Made by a program: the position numbers and the translations under genes. Shown one piece after another: positions 1 through 8,506 of a stretch of 64,000 nucleotides of DNA. The notes beneath the pieces are model-generated. The model saw nothing but the letters and a program-made list of their open reading frames with translations. It did not search any database and was not told the DNA's origin. Source of the DNA: Desertimonas sp963733085 (GTDB lineage Bacteria; Actinomycetota; Acidimicrobiia; Acidimicrobiales; Ilumatobacteraceae); NCBI GenBank assembly GCA_963733085.1, contig CAVTBY010000002.1, positions 1 to 64,000 of the forward strand. The letters run 5' to 3'. How positions within the stretch are numbered: the stretch's first letter is position 1; the number at the start of each line of letters is the position of its first letter.

Positions 1-3
1 TCA

Positions 4-55
4 CGACCGATGGGTGTTTAGGGGACCGTTCCGTCCCCTAAACACCCATCGGTTG
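4..55. repeat. Family A 52-bp palindromic repeat, copy 1
   Basis: The left arm CGACCGATGGGTGTTTA pairs with the right arm TAAACACCCATCGGTTG around a GGGGACCGTTCCGTCCCC centre. Five further copies lie at 5146, 7601, 23421, 54181 and 55194, and every copy measures 52 bp from end to end. The ends differ (CGACCG against CGGTTG), so each copy has an orientation. This copy sits just upstream of the Hcp-like gene. Confidence 0.9.
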
Positions 56-111
56 CGTGTTGCGGGCAGAAATCGCTTGTCGGATTGACGTTCGTCGTGC
101 ACCCTGGTCGG

Positions 112-595
112 GTGGTAGCGGAGCGCTGGTTCCTCAAGCTCGACGGGATCTCCGGCGAGTCGACACACGACGCCCACAAGGGCGAGATCGACGTCGAGTC
201 GTGGTCGTGGGGAGTGAGCAACAGCTCATCGACCTCCAGCGGTGGTGGCGGGCGGTGCCGGCAAGGCATCGTTCCAGGACTTCCACTTCGTGAGCCGGAT
301 CAGCAAGGCCTCGCCGGCGCTGTTCACTGCCTGCGCGTCCGGTTCGCACATCAAGGAAGGCCTACTCACTGGCGCACGCGGCGCTGGCAAGGGCACCGAC
401 TACCTCAAGTACAAGTTGCGCGACGTCGTGGTGACGAGCGTGATGCAAGGCGACACCGACGTCGAACCGCCCGTCGAGCAGTTCTCGTTGAGCTACTCCA
501 AGGTGGAGTGGAGCTACACGCCGCAGTCGCCGTCCGGCAAGCTGCTGCCGCCGGTCAAGGCCGGCTGGGACCTCAAGGCCAACAAGAAGATCTGA
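112..595 (+). pseudogene. Hcp1-family (contractile-injection tube) protein, frame-broken
   Basis: Both halves match the Hcp family, whose hexameric rings build the inner tube of type VI and related contractile systems. The N-terminal part reads AERWFLKLDGISGESTHDA and then SWSWGVSNSSS. The second half reads KASFQDFHFVSRISKASPAL and ends in KPVKAGWDLKANKKI-like sequence. The halves lie in different frames that switch at about 241-250 inside a glycine-coding GGTGGTGGCGGGC run, consistent with one extra base. I chose GTG 112 because it gives the usual 'xAERWFLKLDG' start; there is no clear Shine-Dalgarno. No sheath, baseplate or VgrG gene is in the window, so it is an orphan here. Either an assembly indel or a decayed gene. 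Confidence 0.7.
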
Positions 596-600
596 CCAGC

Positions 601-2079
601 TCAGTCGGGGACTGACGGGAGCAGGAAGGCCTGCTCGATCAGGCGGCGGATGATCGGCAGGGCGGCGGCGCCGACGTCGGCCGTCGAGACACCTGCTGCG
701 TCGGCGACCTCGGAGAGCACGTCCCCGAGGGTTCGCCGGCCGTCGCATGCCGCGACGATCGCGGCGACGCCGGGATCGACGTCACCCTGGTGGCACAGCG
801 CCGCGGTCTGGCGCAGCCGACGTTCGGTGACCAGCCACCCGTCGGCGCTCGGCCGAGCCCGCTCGTCGAGGACGACGTCGGGAGCGACCGCCAACGACGT
901 CGCGAGCAGTTGGCGGTCGTCGAGGGCGTGGAGGAAGTCAGCGAGCTCGAACACGGCACCGAGGTGATCGCCGCAGGGCATCACGAGGTCCTGCGGCGCC
1001 TCCTCGGCGCGGAACCACGTCGGGCCCACCGCCCGCCTGCGCATCGTGATCAGCCCGAATCCGACCGCCTCGATGCGATGCAACTCGCAGTACGTCATCC
1101 ACTCCTCGAACTCGTCGGCCCACCGGTCGGGCCGCTCCGTCTGGCGCAGCCAACTCGTGGCGTGGGCGCTCGGCTCGAGCGCCTCCCGTTCCAGCACGTA
1201 GGCATCGCAGCCCGTCCCCTCGAACCATCCGGCCAAGCGGTCGCGCCAGTCCTCGCCAGCGACGTGGGCCCACGAGGCGAGCAGCTGGCAATGCCCGCCG
1301 GTGGCGAGATGGTCGGGGGCAGCCCGCACGATCGAGCGGCACACCTCGTCGACGGGTAGGCCGCTGTCACGGAAGAGGTACCGCCGCGACGGTGAGATGA
1401 CGAACGGCGGGTTGGCGACGATGAGCTCGAAGCGCTCATCGGCGACCGGGTCGAACCTGTCTCCCAGGCGGACAGTGACCTGGTGGAGATCGTTCAGTTC
1501 CATGGTCAACGTCGCCAAGGCGATAGCCCGCGGGTTGAGGTCGGATGCGACGACACGCGTGCCGTGGGCAGCGGCGTGGACGGCCTGCACACCACAGCCG
1601 GTGCCGAGGTCGAAGGCGACGTCGATCGAGCGACGGATCGTCGCTCCGGCGAGCGCCGCAGTGGATGCGCTGATGCCGAGCACATGGTCGGCGGCGACGG
1701 CACCCGACGGATCCGGCCGGTCGTGGACGACGAGACGGTCGTCCGGGTCGCCGAGCGGGCGAATCACCAGAAGTCCACGCACGTCGTCGCCGTCGATGGC
1801 CACGATGCCGCTCGCGGCCCAGGCCTCGATCGCGAGTGGTCGGAGCGCCTTCGTCGCCTCGGCAGCGGAAACCGGCTCGCCGACCAGGAACAGCCGAGCA
1901 AGCACGTCGAGCCGGTCGCCTCCTCGAGTCGCTCGAACCAACGGTGCGAACTCTCCGGCGGAGAGGTGGGCGAAGACGTTCGGGCCGAGTCGCTCGGTGA
2001 CGGCGGCGAGCGTGTAGCCGGCGTCATCGAACGCCTGCCGGGCGCGCCCTACGTCCGTTGCCTCATCGAAGAAGCGCAT
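601..2079 (-). CDS. Class I SAM-dependent methyltransferase (PrmC/HemK-like motif)
   Basis: A 492-residue protein whose central Rossmann methyltransferase domain has the SAM loop DLGTGCGVQ (about residues 157-165), an acidic 'SDLNPRA' strand end, and NPPF (about 223-226). NPPF is typical of enzymes that methylate a side-chain or nucleobase nitrogen, as in PrmC/HemK. The N-terminal 140 residues and a C-terminal winged-helix-like tail are extra compared with PrmC. The ATG at 2079 (MRFFDE) is preferred to the more upstream in-frame start at 2091. It stands alone, tail-to-tail with the Hcp-like gene. Substrate cannot be assigned from sequence. Confidence 0.7.
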   Translation of the reverse strand: MRFFDEATDVGRARQAFDDAGYTLAAVTERLGPNVFAHLSAGEFAPLVRATRGGDRLDVLARLFLVGEPVSAAEATKALRPLAIEAWAASGIVAIDGDDVRGLLVIRPLGDPDDRLVVHDRPDPSGAVAADHVLGISASTAALAGATIRRSIDVAFDLGTGCGVQAVHAAAHGTRVVASDLNPRAIALATLTMELNDLHQVTVRLGDRFDPVADERFELIVANPPFVISPSRRYLFRDSGLPVDEVCRSIVRAAPDHLATGGHCQLLASWAHVAGEDWRDRLAGWFEGTGCDAYVLEREALEPSAHATSWLRQTERPDRWADEFEEWMTYCELHRIEAVGFGLITMRRRAVGPTWFRAEEAPQDLVMPCGDHLGAVFELADFLHALDDRQLLATSLAVAPDVVLDERARPSADGWLVTERRLRQTAALCHQGDVDPGVAAIVAACDGRRTLGDVLSEVADAAGVSTADVGAAALPIIRRLIEQAFLLPSVPD

Positions 2080-2194
2080 CGCCAGCCCCATCGGTCAACA
2101 GTGTCGCCGACGACGCGACGACACTCCGCCGAAATCTCGTCCAGGTCGAGCCAGGAGACCAGAATCGGTCGTCTGGCGCGACATGGACGGCGGG

Positions 2195-3130
2195 TCAGTC
2201 GCCCAGCTCGGCAACCACCTCGCCAGCGAGCTCGATCGTCGCCGTCGTGATTGGATCGATCACGAGCTGCACGTGCGCCGCGCCGGCTTCGGCGAGGGCG
2301 GCGAGGTGGCCGGCAATGTCGGCCGGCGACCCTGTGACCGGGGCAGGATCGCTGTCCGAGTAGTCGCCCATCACCCGTCCGGTGCCGCCGGGAAAGCGCA
2401 CCAGCACAGCCGCCGTGGCGTCGATCGTTGCCGGGTCCCGCCCGACCGACTCGGCGATCTCGTCGACCTTGGCGCGCACGTCGCGGAACCCGGCGACGGT
2501 GTTGCCGTAGTGGCTGTACCAGACGTTCCAGCTGTCGACAACGGGGAGGGCGATCGACAACATCCGCGGTCCAATCGAGCCGATCATCAGCGGTGGGCCG
2601 CCAGGCCGGGTTGCCGGCGGATCGAGAACGCAATTCTCGAGTCGGTGGAACTCGCCGTCGAAGTCGATGCTGCCGTCACGCACGAGCGTGCTGATGATCG
2701 TCAGTGCCTCGGCGAAGCGGTCGACCCGGCGGTCGAACGGGAAGCCGAAGGCCCGGTACTCGCGTTCGTTCCAGCCGGCGCCGAGTCCGAGGATCAGCCT
2801 TCCGCCGGAGATGCCGTCGACGGTCGCCGCTTGCTTGGCGAGCATCGCCGGGGCGTGGAACCCGGTCGACGCGACGAGCGGCCCAAGCTCGACGCGCTCG
2901 GTGACGGCGGCGAGGGCGGCGAGCGTCGTCCACACCTCCCACGGGCCGCGGGTCACGCCGCCGGGGAGGTCGTAGAGCAGGTGGTCGCCGCACCAGATCG
3001 AGTCCAGCCCGACCGCCTCGGCCGTGCGCGCCATCTCGATCAGCTCTGGCCACGGCACCGGCCGCTCGACTTCGGGGAGCTGGACGCCGACGCGGAGGGC
3101 TGTACGACATCGGGCGATCGTAGACAGCAA
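2195..3130 (-). CDS. LLM-class F420-dependent oxidoreductase
   Basis: A bacterial luciferase-like TIM-barrel protein of about 311 residues. It opens with RVGVQLPEVERPV, continues with DSIWCGDHLLY and ELGPLVASTGFH, and has the flavin/F420-site region SGGRLILGLGAGWNEREY; these are hallmarks of F420-dependent LLM oxidoreductases. Substrate unknown. The start is uncertain: TTG 3130 leaves a short leader before the conserved strand, whereas ATG 3175 would overlap the divergent TetR gene and read through its putative operator. The shared upstream region with that TetR gene suggests co-regulation. Confidence 0.75.
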   Translation of the reverse strand: MLSTIARCRTALRVGVQLPEVERPVPWPELIEMARTAEAVGLDSIWCGDHLLYDLPGGVTRGPWEVWTTLAALAAVTERVELGPLVASTGFHAPAMLAKQAATVDGISGGRLILGLGAGWNEREYRAFGFPFDRRVDRFAEALTIISTLVRDGSIDFDGEFHRLENCVLDPPATRPGGPPLMIGSIGPRMLSIALPVVDSWNVWYSHYGNTVAGFRDVRAKVDEIAESVGRDPATIDATAAVLVRFPGGTGRVMGDYSDSDPAPVTGSPADIAGHLAALAEAGAAHVQLVIDPITTATIELAGEVVAELGD

Positions 3131-3165
3131 TTTGACTTGACTTGCACTCAAGTATCTGGTTGAGT
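3131..3165. promoter_or_regulatory. Candidate TetR operator between divergent genes
   Basis: Two nested inverted repeats lie in the divergent spacer: ACTTG-CACT-CAAGT and CTCAA-N8-TTGAG, sharing the CTCAAGT segment. They sit just before the first possible ATG of the TetR gene (3175) and over the likely promoter of the LLM oxidoreductase. This is the placement expected of an autoregulatory TetR operator; binding is inferred. Confidence 0.5.
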
Positions 3166-3174
3166 GCGGCTCCA

Positions 3175-3780
3175 ATGAAAATGCGACGCACCTACACGAT
3201 GACGGCGCGAGCGGACTCGGTGGCCTCGACGCGCGAGACCATCGTGCGGTCGGCGATGCATCTGTTCTTCGACAACTACTACGAGGACGTGACCCTCGTC
3301 GATATCGCGCAAGCTGCAGGGGTCTCGCACCAGACCGTGCTCAACCACTTCTCGTCGAAGGAGGGTGTGGCGTCAGCCGTTGCCGATCTGCTCGGCACAG
3401 AAACGACCGACGCCCGGTACGAGGCGGTGCCGGGCGACGTCGGCGGCGCGGTGCGCATCCTCGTCGGGGAGTACGAGCGCTTCGGCGACGCCAACGCACG
3501 CTGGGCGGCGAGTGCCGAGCGTCTTCCCAACCTGGCGGCGATTCTCGACAAGGCGAGGGAGTCGCACCGAGCGTGGCTCGAACGCTGCTTCGGGGCACTG
3601 CTGCCAACCGGTGCGGCGGGGCGCCGACGCACGATCAACGCGCTCTACGCGGCGACCGACGTCTACACGTGGAAGCTGCTGCGTCGCGACCTCGCGGTCA
3701 GCCGTGCGGAAACCGAACGAACCATCGTCCAACTCGTCGAGGGCGTTCTCGACGGCACCACCAAGGAGCCCAGCCGATGA
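3175..3780 (+). CDS. TetR/AcrR-family transcriptional regulator
   Basis: About 201 residues with a classic TetR N-terminal helix-turn-helix: STRETIVRSAMHLFFDNYYE, then DVTLVDIAQAAGVSHQTVLN and HFSSKEGV. The C-terminal ligand domain is of TetR length but not diagnostic. ATGs at 3175, 3181 and 3199 are all possible; 3175 is used as the longest that clears the palindromes. The stop overlaps the ATG of the glycosyltransferase (ATGA, 3777-3780), so the two are translationally coupled, and the LLM oxidoreductase is divergent. It probably controls both directions. Confidence 0.85.
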   Translation: MKMRRTYTMTARADSVASTRETIVRSAMHLFFDNYYEDVTLVDIAQAAGVSHQTVLNHFSSKEGVASAVADLLGTETTDARYEAVPGDVGGAVRILVGEYERFGDANARWAASAERLPNLAAILDKARESHRAWLERCFGALLPTGAAGRRRTINALYAATDVYTWKLLRRDLAVSRAETERTIVQLVEGVLDGTTKEPSR

Positions 3781-5105
3781 CCCCCAACCGATACCTCGTC
3801 GCTCTCGTCGACGGCGGTGGCACCGTTCCCGTCGAGCTTGGCGTCGTTCGCCGGCTCGTCGAGCGGGGTCACGACGTCGTTGTCCTCGCCGAAGATTCGA
3901 TGGCGGCAGAGGTCGAGGCGACGGGTGCGGCCTTCCGTCGCTGGGTCACCGCGCCGAACCGGCCGGATCGACGCCCGGAGAACGACCCGTATCGCGACTG
4001 GGAATGCAAGAATCCCCGTCAGCTCTTCGCTCGACTCCTCGAATCGCAGTTTGCCGGGCCACTGCGCGTCTACGCCGCCGATACGGCGTCGGCGATCGTC
4101 GAACATCGGCCCGACCTCGTCCTGTGCTCGCAGTTTGCCTTCGGGGCGATGGTCGCCGCCGAGGTCGCCAGCGTCCCGTTCGATGTGCTGATCCCCAACA
4201 TCTACCTCTTCCCCTTCGAGGGGTCGACGCCCTTCGGGCTGGGCCTGCGGCCGGGGCGCAACGCCATCGGCCGAAGCCGCGATCGGCTACTCAAATCGAT
4301 GTTCCACCGCATGTGGGACAAAGGTCTCGCCAGGCTCAACGGGTTGCGCACCGGGCGCGGCTTGGCCCCGCTTGCTCACTTCCTCGACCAGCCTCAGCAG
4401 GCGCGGCGCCAGCTCGTACTGACGTCGCGTGCGTTCGACTTCGCGCAACCGCCGACGTTGCCCGCCACGGTCAGGTACGTCGGACCAGTGCTCGACGATC
4501 CAAGCTGGGCGGAGGACGACACGGAAACGTGGACCCCGCCGCCTGGCGACGACCCGCTCGTCCTCGTCGGATTGTCGTCGACGTTCCAGGATCATGTCGC
4601 CACGTTGCAACGGATCGTCGATGCCCTGGCGACGCTGCCGGTGCGCGGCGTCGTCACCACTGGACCGGCCGTCGAGCCCGGATCCGTGTCGCCAGCGGCG
4701 AACGTGACCGTCGTTCCCAGCGCGCCGCATCGGGCCGTGCTCGAACACGCCGACCTCGCCGTCACCCATGGCGGCCACGGCACCGTTGTCAAGGCTCTCG
4801 CGGCCGGCGTCCCCCTCGTCGTGTTGCCGCACGGGCGCGATCAGGCGGACAACGCGGTGCGTGTGACGACACGCGGCGCCGGGCTGAAGCTGAAGCGAAC
4901 GGCGTCGGTGAACGCCATTGCCGCCTCGGTGAGCAAGGTGTTGAACGATCCGGCCTACGCCGAGGCTGCCTCACGCCTGGGAGCCGCGATCCGACAGGAC
5001 GCGCTGGCCTCGACAGTGATCAGCGAGCTCGAAAGCGTCGCTGCCGCCGACGCCGGATCCGTGAGCGCAAACAGGACAAACCTGGCTCTTCCCGCCCATC
5101 CGTGA
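3777..5105 (+). CDS. UGT/MGT-type glycosyltransferase (GT1, GT-B fold)
   Basis: 442 residues with the two-domain layout of macrolide-type and UGT glycosyltransferases. The C-terminal donor-binding half has TVVPSAPHRAVLEHADLAVT followed by HGGHGTVVKALAAGVPLVV and LPHGRDQADNAVRV, corresponding to the conserved 'H-x-G-x-G-T...E/A..GVP...P...DQ..NA' nucleotide-sugar signature. The N-terminal half holds the acceptor site and is divergent. It is coupled to the upstream TetR gene by ATGA overlap. A self-protection or secondary-metabolite sugar transfer role is plausible but not shown. Confidence 0.8.
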   Translation: MTPNRYLVALVDGGGTVPVELGVVRRLVERGHDVVVLAEDSMAAEVEATGAAFRRWVTAPNRPDRRPENDPYRDWECKNPRQLFARLLESQFAGPLRVYAADTASAIVEHRPDLVLCSQFAFGAMVAAEVASVPFDVLIPNIYLFPFEGSTPFGLGLRPGRNAIGRSRDRLLKSMFHRMWDKGLARLNGLRTGRGLAPLAHFLDQPQQARRQLVLTSRAFDFAQPPTLPATVRYVGPVLDDPSWAEDDTETWTPPPGDDPLVLVGLSSTFQDHVATLQRIVDALATLPVRGVVTTGPAVEPGSVSPAANVTVVPSAPHRAVLEHADLAVTHGGHGTVVKALAAGVPLVVLPHGRDQADNAVRVTTRGAGLKLKRTASVNAIAASVSKVLNDPAYAEAASRLGAAIRQDALASTVISELESVAAADAGSVSANRTNLALPAHP

Positions 5106-5145
5106 GTCCAGTCGTCGCGCCGGTCGGGCGCGTTGCCCGCCCTGC

Positions 5146-5197
5146 CGACCGATGGGTGTTTACATGACGATTCGGTCCTGTAAACACCCATCGGTTG
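5146..5197. repeat. Family A 52-bp palindromic repeat, copy 2
   Basis: Arms CGACCGATGGGTGTTTACA and TGTAAACACCCATCGGTTG flank a TGACGATTCGGTCC centre. The element lies between the converging ends of the glycosyltransferase and a TetR gene, so its transcript could act as a terminator in both directions. The centre is a sequence variant shared, in inverted orientation, with copy 5. Confidence 0.9.
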
Positions 5198-5222
5198 CTG
5201 CGCTACCTCGTGCCGACAGGCC

Positions 5223-5837
5223 TCAGCCACGCCGGCGGGCGGTCTTGGTCGGAGACCGTGTGCAACCACCGAGCACCTGCTCGACGAGGTGACGGACCTT
5301 GGCCGGGGCGAGCGGCTGCGCCGACATCAGGCGGCGAAGGATGATCGGCCCGGCGAGGGCCTCGGCGATGAGCACGGTGTCGAGGTCGGACGGCAGTTCG
5401 CCAGTGCGAACCCCCTCCTCGAGCAAGCCGGCCAGCGACTTGCGGCCGGTCGATGCCAATCGAAGGTTGAGCTCGCGGGCGGCAGGGTCGTGCTCGGCAG
5501 CGTCGAGCAACGCCGGCAGGCACGCCGACCACCGCGATGCGGCGACGTCCTGGGCGAGGTGCTCGAGGACGACAACGAGACGCTCGCGCACAGCGCCGTC
5601 CGGGGGCACCGGGAGCTCCGGCTTGAGCTCCTGGAACGCGTCGTTGATGAGCTCCAGCCGGCTCGGCCAGTGGCGGTAGATCGTGCTCTTGGCCACGCCG
5701 GACTCGGCTGCAACCGCTTCGATCGTCACCTCGCCGAGGCCGCGCTCGACGAGCACGGCGAGGGCGGCGTCGAGCACGACGCGACGGGTCCGCTCGATGC
5801 GCGGGTCCTGCTCCCGGGTCGCGTCGGTCAGCTCCAC
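5223..5837 (-). CDS. TetR/AcrR-family regulator of the adjacent efflux pump
   Basis: 204 residues. The N-terminal TetR helix-turn-helix is clear: RTRRVVLDAALAVLVERGLG, then EVTIEAVAAESGVAKSTIYR and HWPSRLELI. A TetR_C_33-like tail region follows. The GTG at 5837 lies 4 bp after the stop of the MFS gene, so the two form one operon with the pump first. The obvious target is the GAAACG-N4-CGTTTC palindrome upstream of the pump. Confidence 0.85.
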   Translation of the reverse strand: MELTDATREQDPRIERTRRVVLDAALAVLVERGLGEVTIEAVAAESGVAKSTIYRHWPSRLELINDAFQELKPELPVPPDGAVRERLVVVLEHLAQDVAASRWSACLPALLDAAEHDPAARELNLRLASTGRKSLAGLLEEGVRTGELPSDLDTVLIAEALAGPIILRRLMSAQPLAPAKVRHLVEQVLGGCTRSPTKTARRRG

Positions 5838-5841
5838 GTCA

Positions 5842-7446
5842 TCAGTCTGGCGCGGCTGCCAACTCCAACTCGCCGGTCGGCTCGAGCTCTGCGTTCGACC
5901 TCGTGGCCGCCGCCAGTTCGGCGTCGGTCTCCTTGGCGCGAGTGAACGTCCGGGCGACGATCGCCGCGGCGGCCACGACGATGACGACCGAGACGACCGA
6001 CGCGAGGTTGACGGCGTCGGTGAACGCGGTCGCCGCCCGCTCGACGAGTCCGGTGGAGGCGGCACCATCGACGGCCGCGGCCGTCTGCGCCGCCCCACCG
6101 ATCGACTCCTCCGCCTCGGCGACCTCGGACGGCGACAGTCCGAGGCCACCGAGGTCGACGTTGGCGCGGTAGATCGAGTTGACGATGCTGCCGAACACGG
6201 CGATTCCGAGGGCGCCTCCGAGTTCCCGCGTCGTGTCGTTGACGGCCGAGCCGACGCCGGCCTTCGCCATCGGCACGGCGTTCATGATCCCGCTCGTTGC
6301 CGGCGCGGCCACGATCGCCATCCCCGATGACAGCAGCACCATCGCGACGACCAGGACGAGATACGGCGTGCCGACGCCGATCAAGCTCATCACCACCATG
6401 CCGGCACCGACGACGAGGAATCCGTAGGTGATCGTCCGTCCACTGCCGATGCGTTCGGCGAGTGTCGCGCTGCGAGGGGACACGATCACGAAGGCCACGG
6501 CGAACGGCAGTGTCGCCAGCCCAGCTTCGAGCGGTGAGTAGCCGCGGGCGAACTGGAGGTACAGCGAGAACAGGAAGAAGAAGCCGAACATCACGAAGAA
6601 CGACACCGTGACGGTGCCACTCCCGACGCTGAACCGGCGGTCGGAGAAGTACGACACCGGCAGCATCGGGTGGGGAGCGACCCGCTCCCAGCGCACGAAC
6701 GCGACGGCGACGGCGGCGGTGACAACGAACGTGGCGAGCACGATCGGGCTCGTCCAGCCCCGCTCCGGTCCTTCGATGATCCCGAACAGCAAGCCGGTCA
6801 TCCCGACGAGCGAGAGGATGGCACCGCGTGGATCGAGCGGCGTGGCGTCGTCGTCGCGCGAGCGCGGGCTGTAGATGGCGATGGCGACGGCCGTGAGGGC
6901 GACGATGGGGATGTTGACGAGGAACGCCGAGCCCCACCAGAACTCCTCCAGCAATGCTCCCGACACGATCGGGCCGAGCGCCCCGCCGGCGCCGGCGAAG
7001 CCGACCCAGATGGCGATCGCCCGCTGCCGCTCCTCCGGTGGGAACACGGCGGCGATCAACGACAACGTCGCCGGCATCACGAACGCGGCGCCAGCGCCCT
7101 GCACGGCGCGACCGACGATCACCAACTCGGCCGAGCCGGCCAGACCGCTGATCAGCGAGCCGAAGGCGAACACGGCGAGCCCGATGAGCAGCGCACCTTT
7201 GCGGCCGAAGCGGTCACCGAGGGCGCCCGCCGTGAGCAACAGGCCGGCGAACACCAAGGCATAGGAGTCGACGATCCACTGCAGCATCGTGGCGCTGGTG
7301 TCCAGTTCGGTCTGCAGCGTTGGCATCGCCACGTTCAGCGACGACACCGCCATCACGACCATGATCAGCGAGAGGCACAGCACGCCGAGAAGGAACCAGC
7401 GGCGTTCGTGGACTTCTGGCCGTTCGTAGAGCGGGAGATCAGACAT
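5842..7446 (-). CDS. EmrB/QacA-type MFS drug:H+ antiporter, 14 TM (DHA2)
   Basis: 534 residues with about 14 hydrophobic helices. Visible family signatures are LNVAMPTLQTELDTS in TM1 (motif D-like), the TM2-3 loop GALGDRFGRKGALL (motif A) and LGPIVSGALLEEFWW in TM5 (motif C region), placing it in the DHA2 multidrug exporters of the inner membrane. The ATG at 7446 follows a strong GAGGAG Shine-Dalgarno. Longer in-frame extensions run through the 5' leader and repeat DNA and are not credible. Regulated, by inference, by the downstream TetR gene. Confidence 0.88.
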   Translation of the reverse strand: MSDLPLYERPEVHERRWFLLGVLCLSLIMVVMAVSSLNVAMPTLQTELDTSATMLQWIVDSYALVFAGLLLTAGALGDRFGRKGALLIGLAVFAFGSLISGLAGSAELVIVGRAVQGAGAAFVMPATLSLIAAVFPPEERQRAIAIWVGFAGAGGALGPIVSGALLEEFWWGSAFLVNIPIVALTAVAIAIYSPRSRDDDATPLDPRGAILSLVGMTGLLFGIIEGPERGWTSPIVLATFVVTAAVAVAFVRWERVAPHPMLPVSYFSDRRFSVGSGTVTVSFFVMFGFFFLFSLYLQFARGYSPLEAGLATLPFAVAFVIVSPRSATLAERIGSGRTITYGFLVVGAGMVVMSLIGVGTPYLVLVVAMVLLSSGMAIVAAPATSGIMNAVPMAKAGVGSAVNDTTRELGGALGIAVFGSIVNSIYRANVDLGGLGLSPSEVAEAEESIGGAAQTAAAVDGAASTGLVERAATAFTDAVNLASVVSVVIVVAAAAIVARTFTRAKETDAELAAATRSNAELEPTGELELAAAPD

Positions 7447-7457
7447 GAGAGTTCTCC

Positions 7458-7496
7458 TCATTGCGTTCCCGGCCACGCAGGCCGCGTGACCTGGCC
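7458..7496. repeat. Family D short repeat, copy 1
   Basis: TCATTGCGTTCCC followed by GGCCACGCAGGCCG and CTGGCC recurs almost exactly at 28342-28378, with one extra C there. The GGCC-N5-GGCC core can fold back. Here it lies in the 5' leader of the efflux pump, between the candidate operator and the start codon. Confidence 0.6.
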
Positions 7497-7539
7497 GGTG
7501 GTGGGTGACTGAGGCTACGAAACGTAAGCGTCGCACTAT

Positions 7540-7555
7540 GAAACGCCAACGTTTC
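7540..7555. promoter_or_regulatory. Candidate TetR operator for the efflux pump
   Basis: GAAACG-CCAA-CGTTTC is a perfect 6-4-6 inverted repeat about 95 bp upstream of the pump ATG. A further half-site, GAAACG, starts near 7519. The position upstream of an MFS/TetR operon fits an autoregulatory operator. Binding is inferred. Confidence 0.55.
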
Positions 7556-7600
7556 ACAACGTGACAGGCGCCACCCGTGCGATCTGTCACGCTCCGCAAC

Positions 7601-7652
7601 CAACCGATGGGTGTTCTGGGGACCGTTCCGTCCCCTAAACACCCATCGGTCG
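7601..7652. repeat. Family A 52-bp palindromic repeat, copy 3
   Basis: Arms CAACCGATGGGTGTT and AACACCCATCGGTCG, so the element lies in the opposite orientation to copy 1, but its centre GGGGACCGTTCCGTCCCC is not reversed with it. It lies between divergent genes and therefore cannot be a 3' terminator for either. A 7-bp inverted repeat (GTGACAG...CTGTCAC, 7561-7590) sits beside it. Confidence 0.88.
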
Positions 7653-7713
7653 TGTCTTCAGGACGGAAACAAGCGCGCTTGATTGTTTCTCTGTCGGCTG
7701 TCACGCTTGATGG

Positions 7714-8506
7714 ATGGCCGACGTGGGAGCACTCGTGGCCGACCTCGCCGCCGAGAGTGCGGTGCTCGACGACCTCGTTGCTGGCCTGTCCGGCGATGCG
7801 TGGCAGTCGGCGACACCGTCACCGGGTTGGACGATCGCCCACCAGATCGCCCACCTCGGCTGGACCGACGAGATCGCCGTCCTCGCTGCCACCGACCCGG
7901 ATGCCTTCTCCGCTGCCGTCGACACCCTCGCCCACGGAGCCGCGAGCGCCGTCGACGATGCCGCCGCCACCGCCGCGGCCCGCCCGCCAGGCGAGCTGCT
8001 GGCGTGGTGGCGCGACGGGCGGGCACGGCTCGCCGCCGTGCTCGCCGAGTTTCCGGCGGGAGCGAAGATGCCGTGGTTCGGACCGCCGATGGGCGCCGCT
8101 TCGATGGCGACGGCACGGCTGATGGAGACGTGGGCGCACGGCCAGGACGTCGCCGACACCCTCGGTGTCGAGCGCCAGCCGACCGACCGGCTCCGCCACG
8201 TCGCCCACATCGGCGTTCGGGCTCGCGACTACGCCTACTCTCGTCAACGGCCTGACCCCGCCCGCCGTCGAGTTCCGCGTCGAGCTCACCGCGCCGTCGG
8301 GCGACACGTGGACGTGGGGTCCCGACGACGCCACCCAGCGGGTGGCCGGACCGGCCCTCGACTTCTGCTTCCTCGTCACCCAGCGGCGACACCGCGACGA
8401 TCTCGCCGTGTCGGCCGAGGGGAGCGACGCCGAGCATTGGCTGACGATCGCCCAAGCCTTCGCCGGCCCGCCGGGAGCGGGTCGGGTGTCGGAGAGATCG
8501 ACGTGA
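7714..8506 (+). pseudogene. TIGR03084/MDMPI-like metal-binding protein (DinB superfamily), frame-broken
   Basis: The first 175 residues match mycothiol-dependent maleylpyruvate isomerase N-terminal proteins: SPGWTIAHQIAHLGWTDEIA carries the first metal His, and ARLMETWAHGQDVADTL carries the His pair region. The tail LVNGLTPPAVEFRVEL...AEHWLTIAQAFAGPPGAGR is in another frame. The switch is at about 8239, where dropping one T restores 'RDYAY-LVNGL'. Restored length is about 263 residues, normal for TIGR03084. Its TGA overlaps the GTG of the AtuA gene, so it leads the terpene-type operon. An assembly error is the simplest explanation of the break. Confidence 0.75.

Noticed and set aside
7447..7704. 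N-terminal extension of the efflux pump through the repeat
   Set aside because: It translates family A palindrome and leader DNA; ATG 7446 has a strong ribosome site and the normal MFS start.
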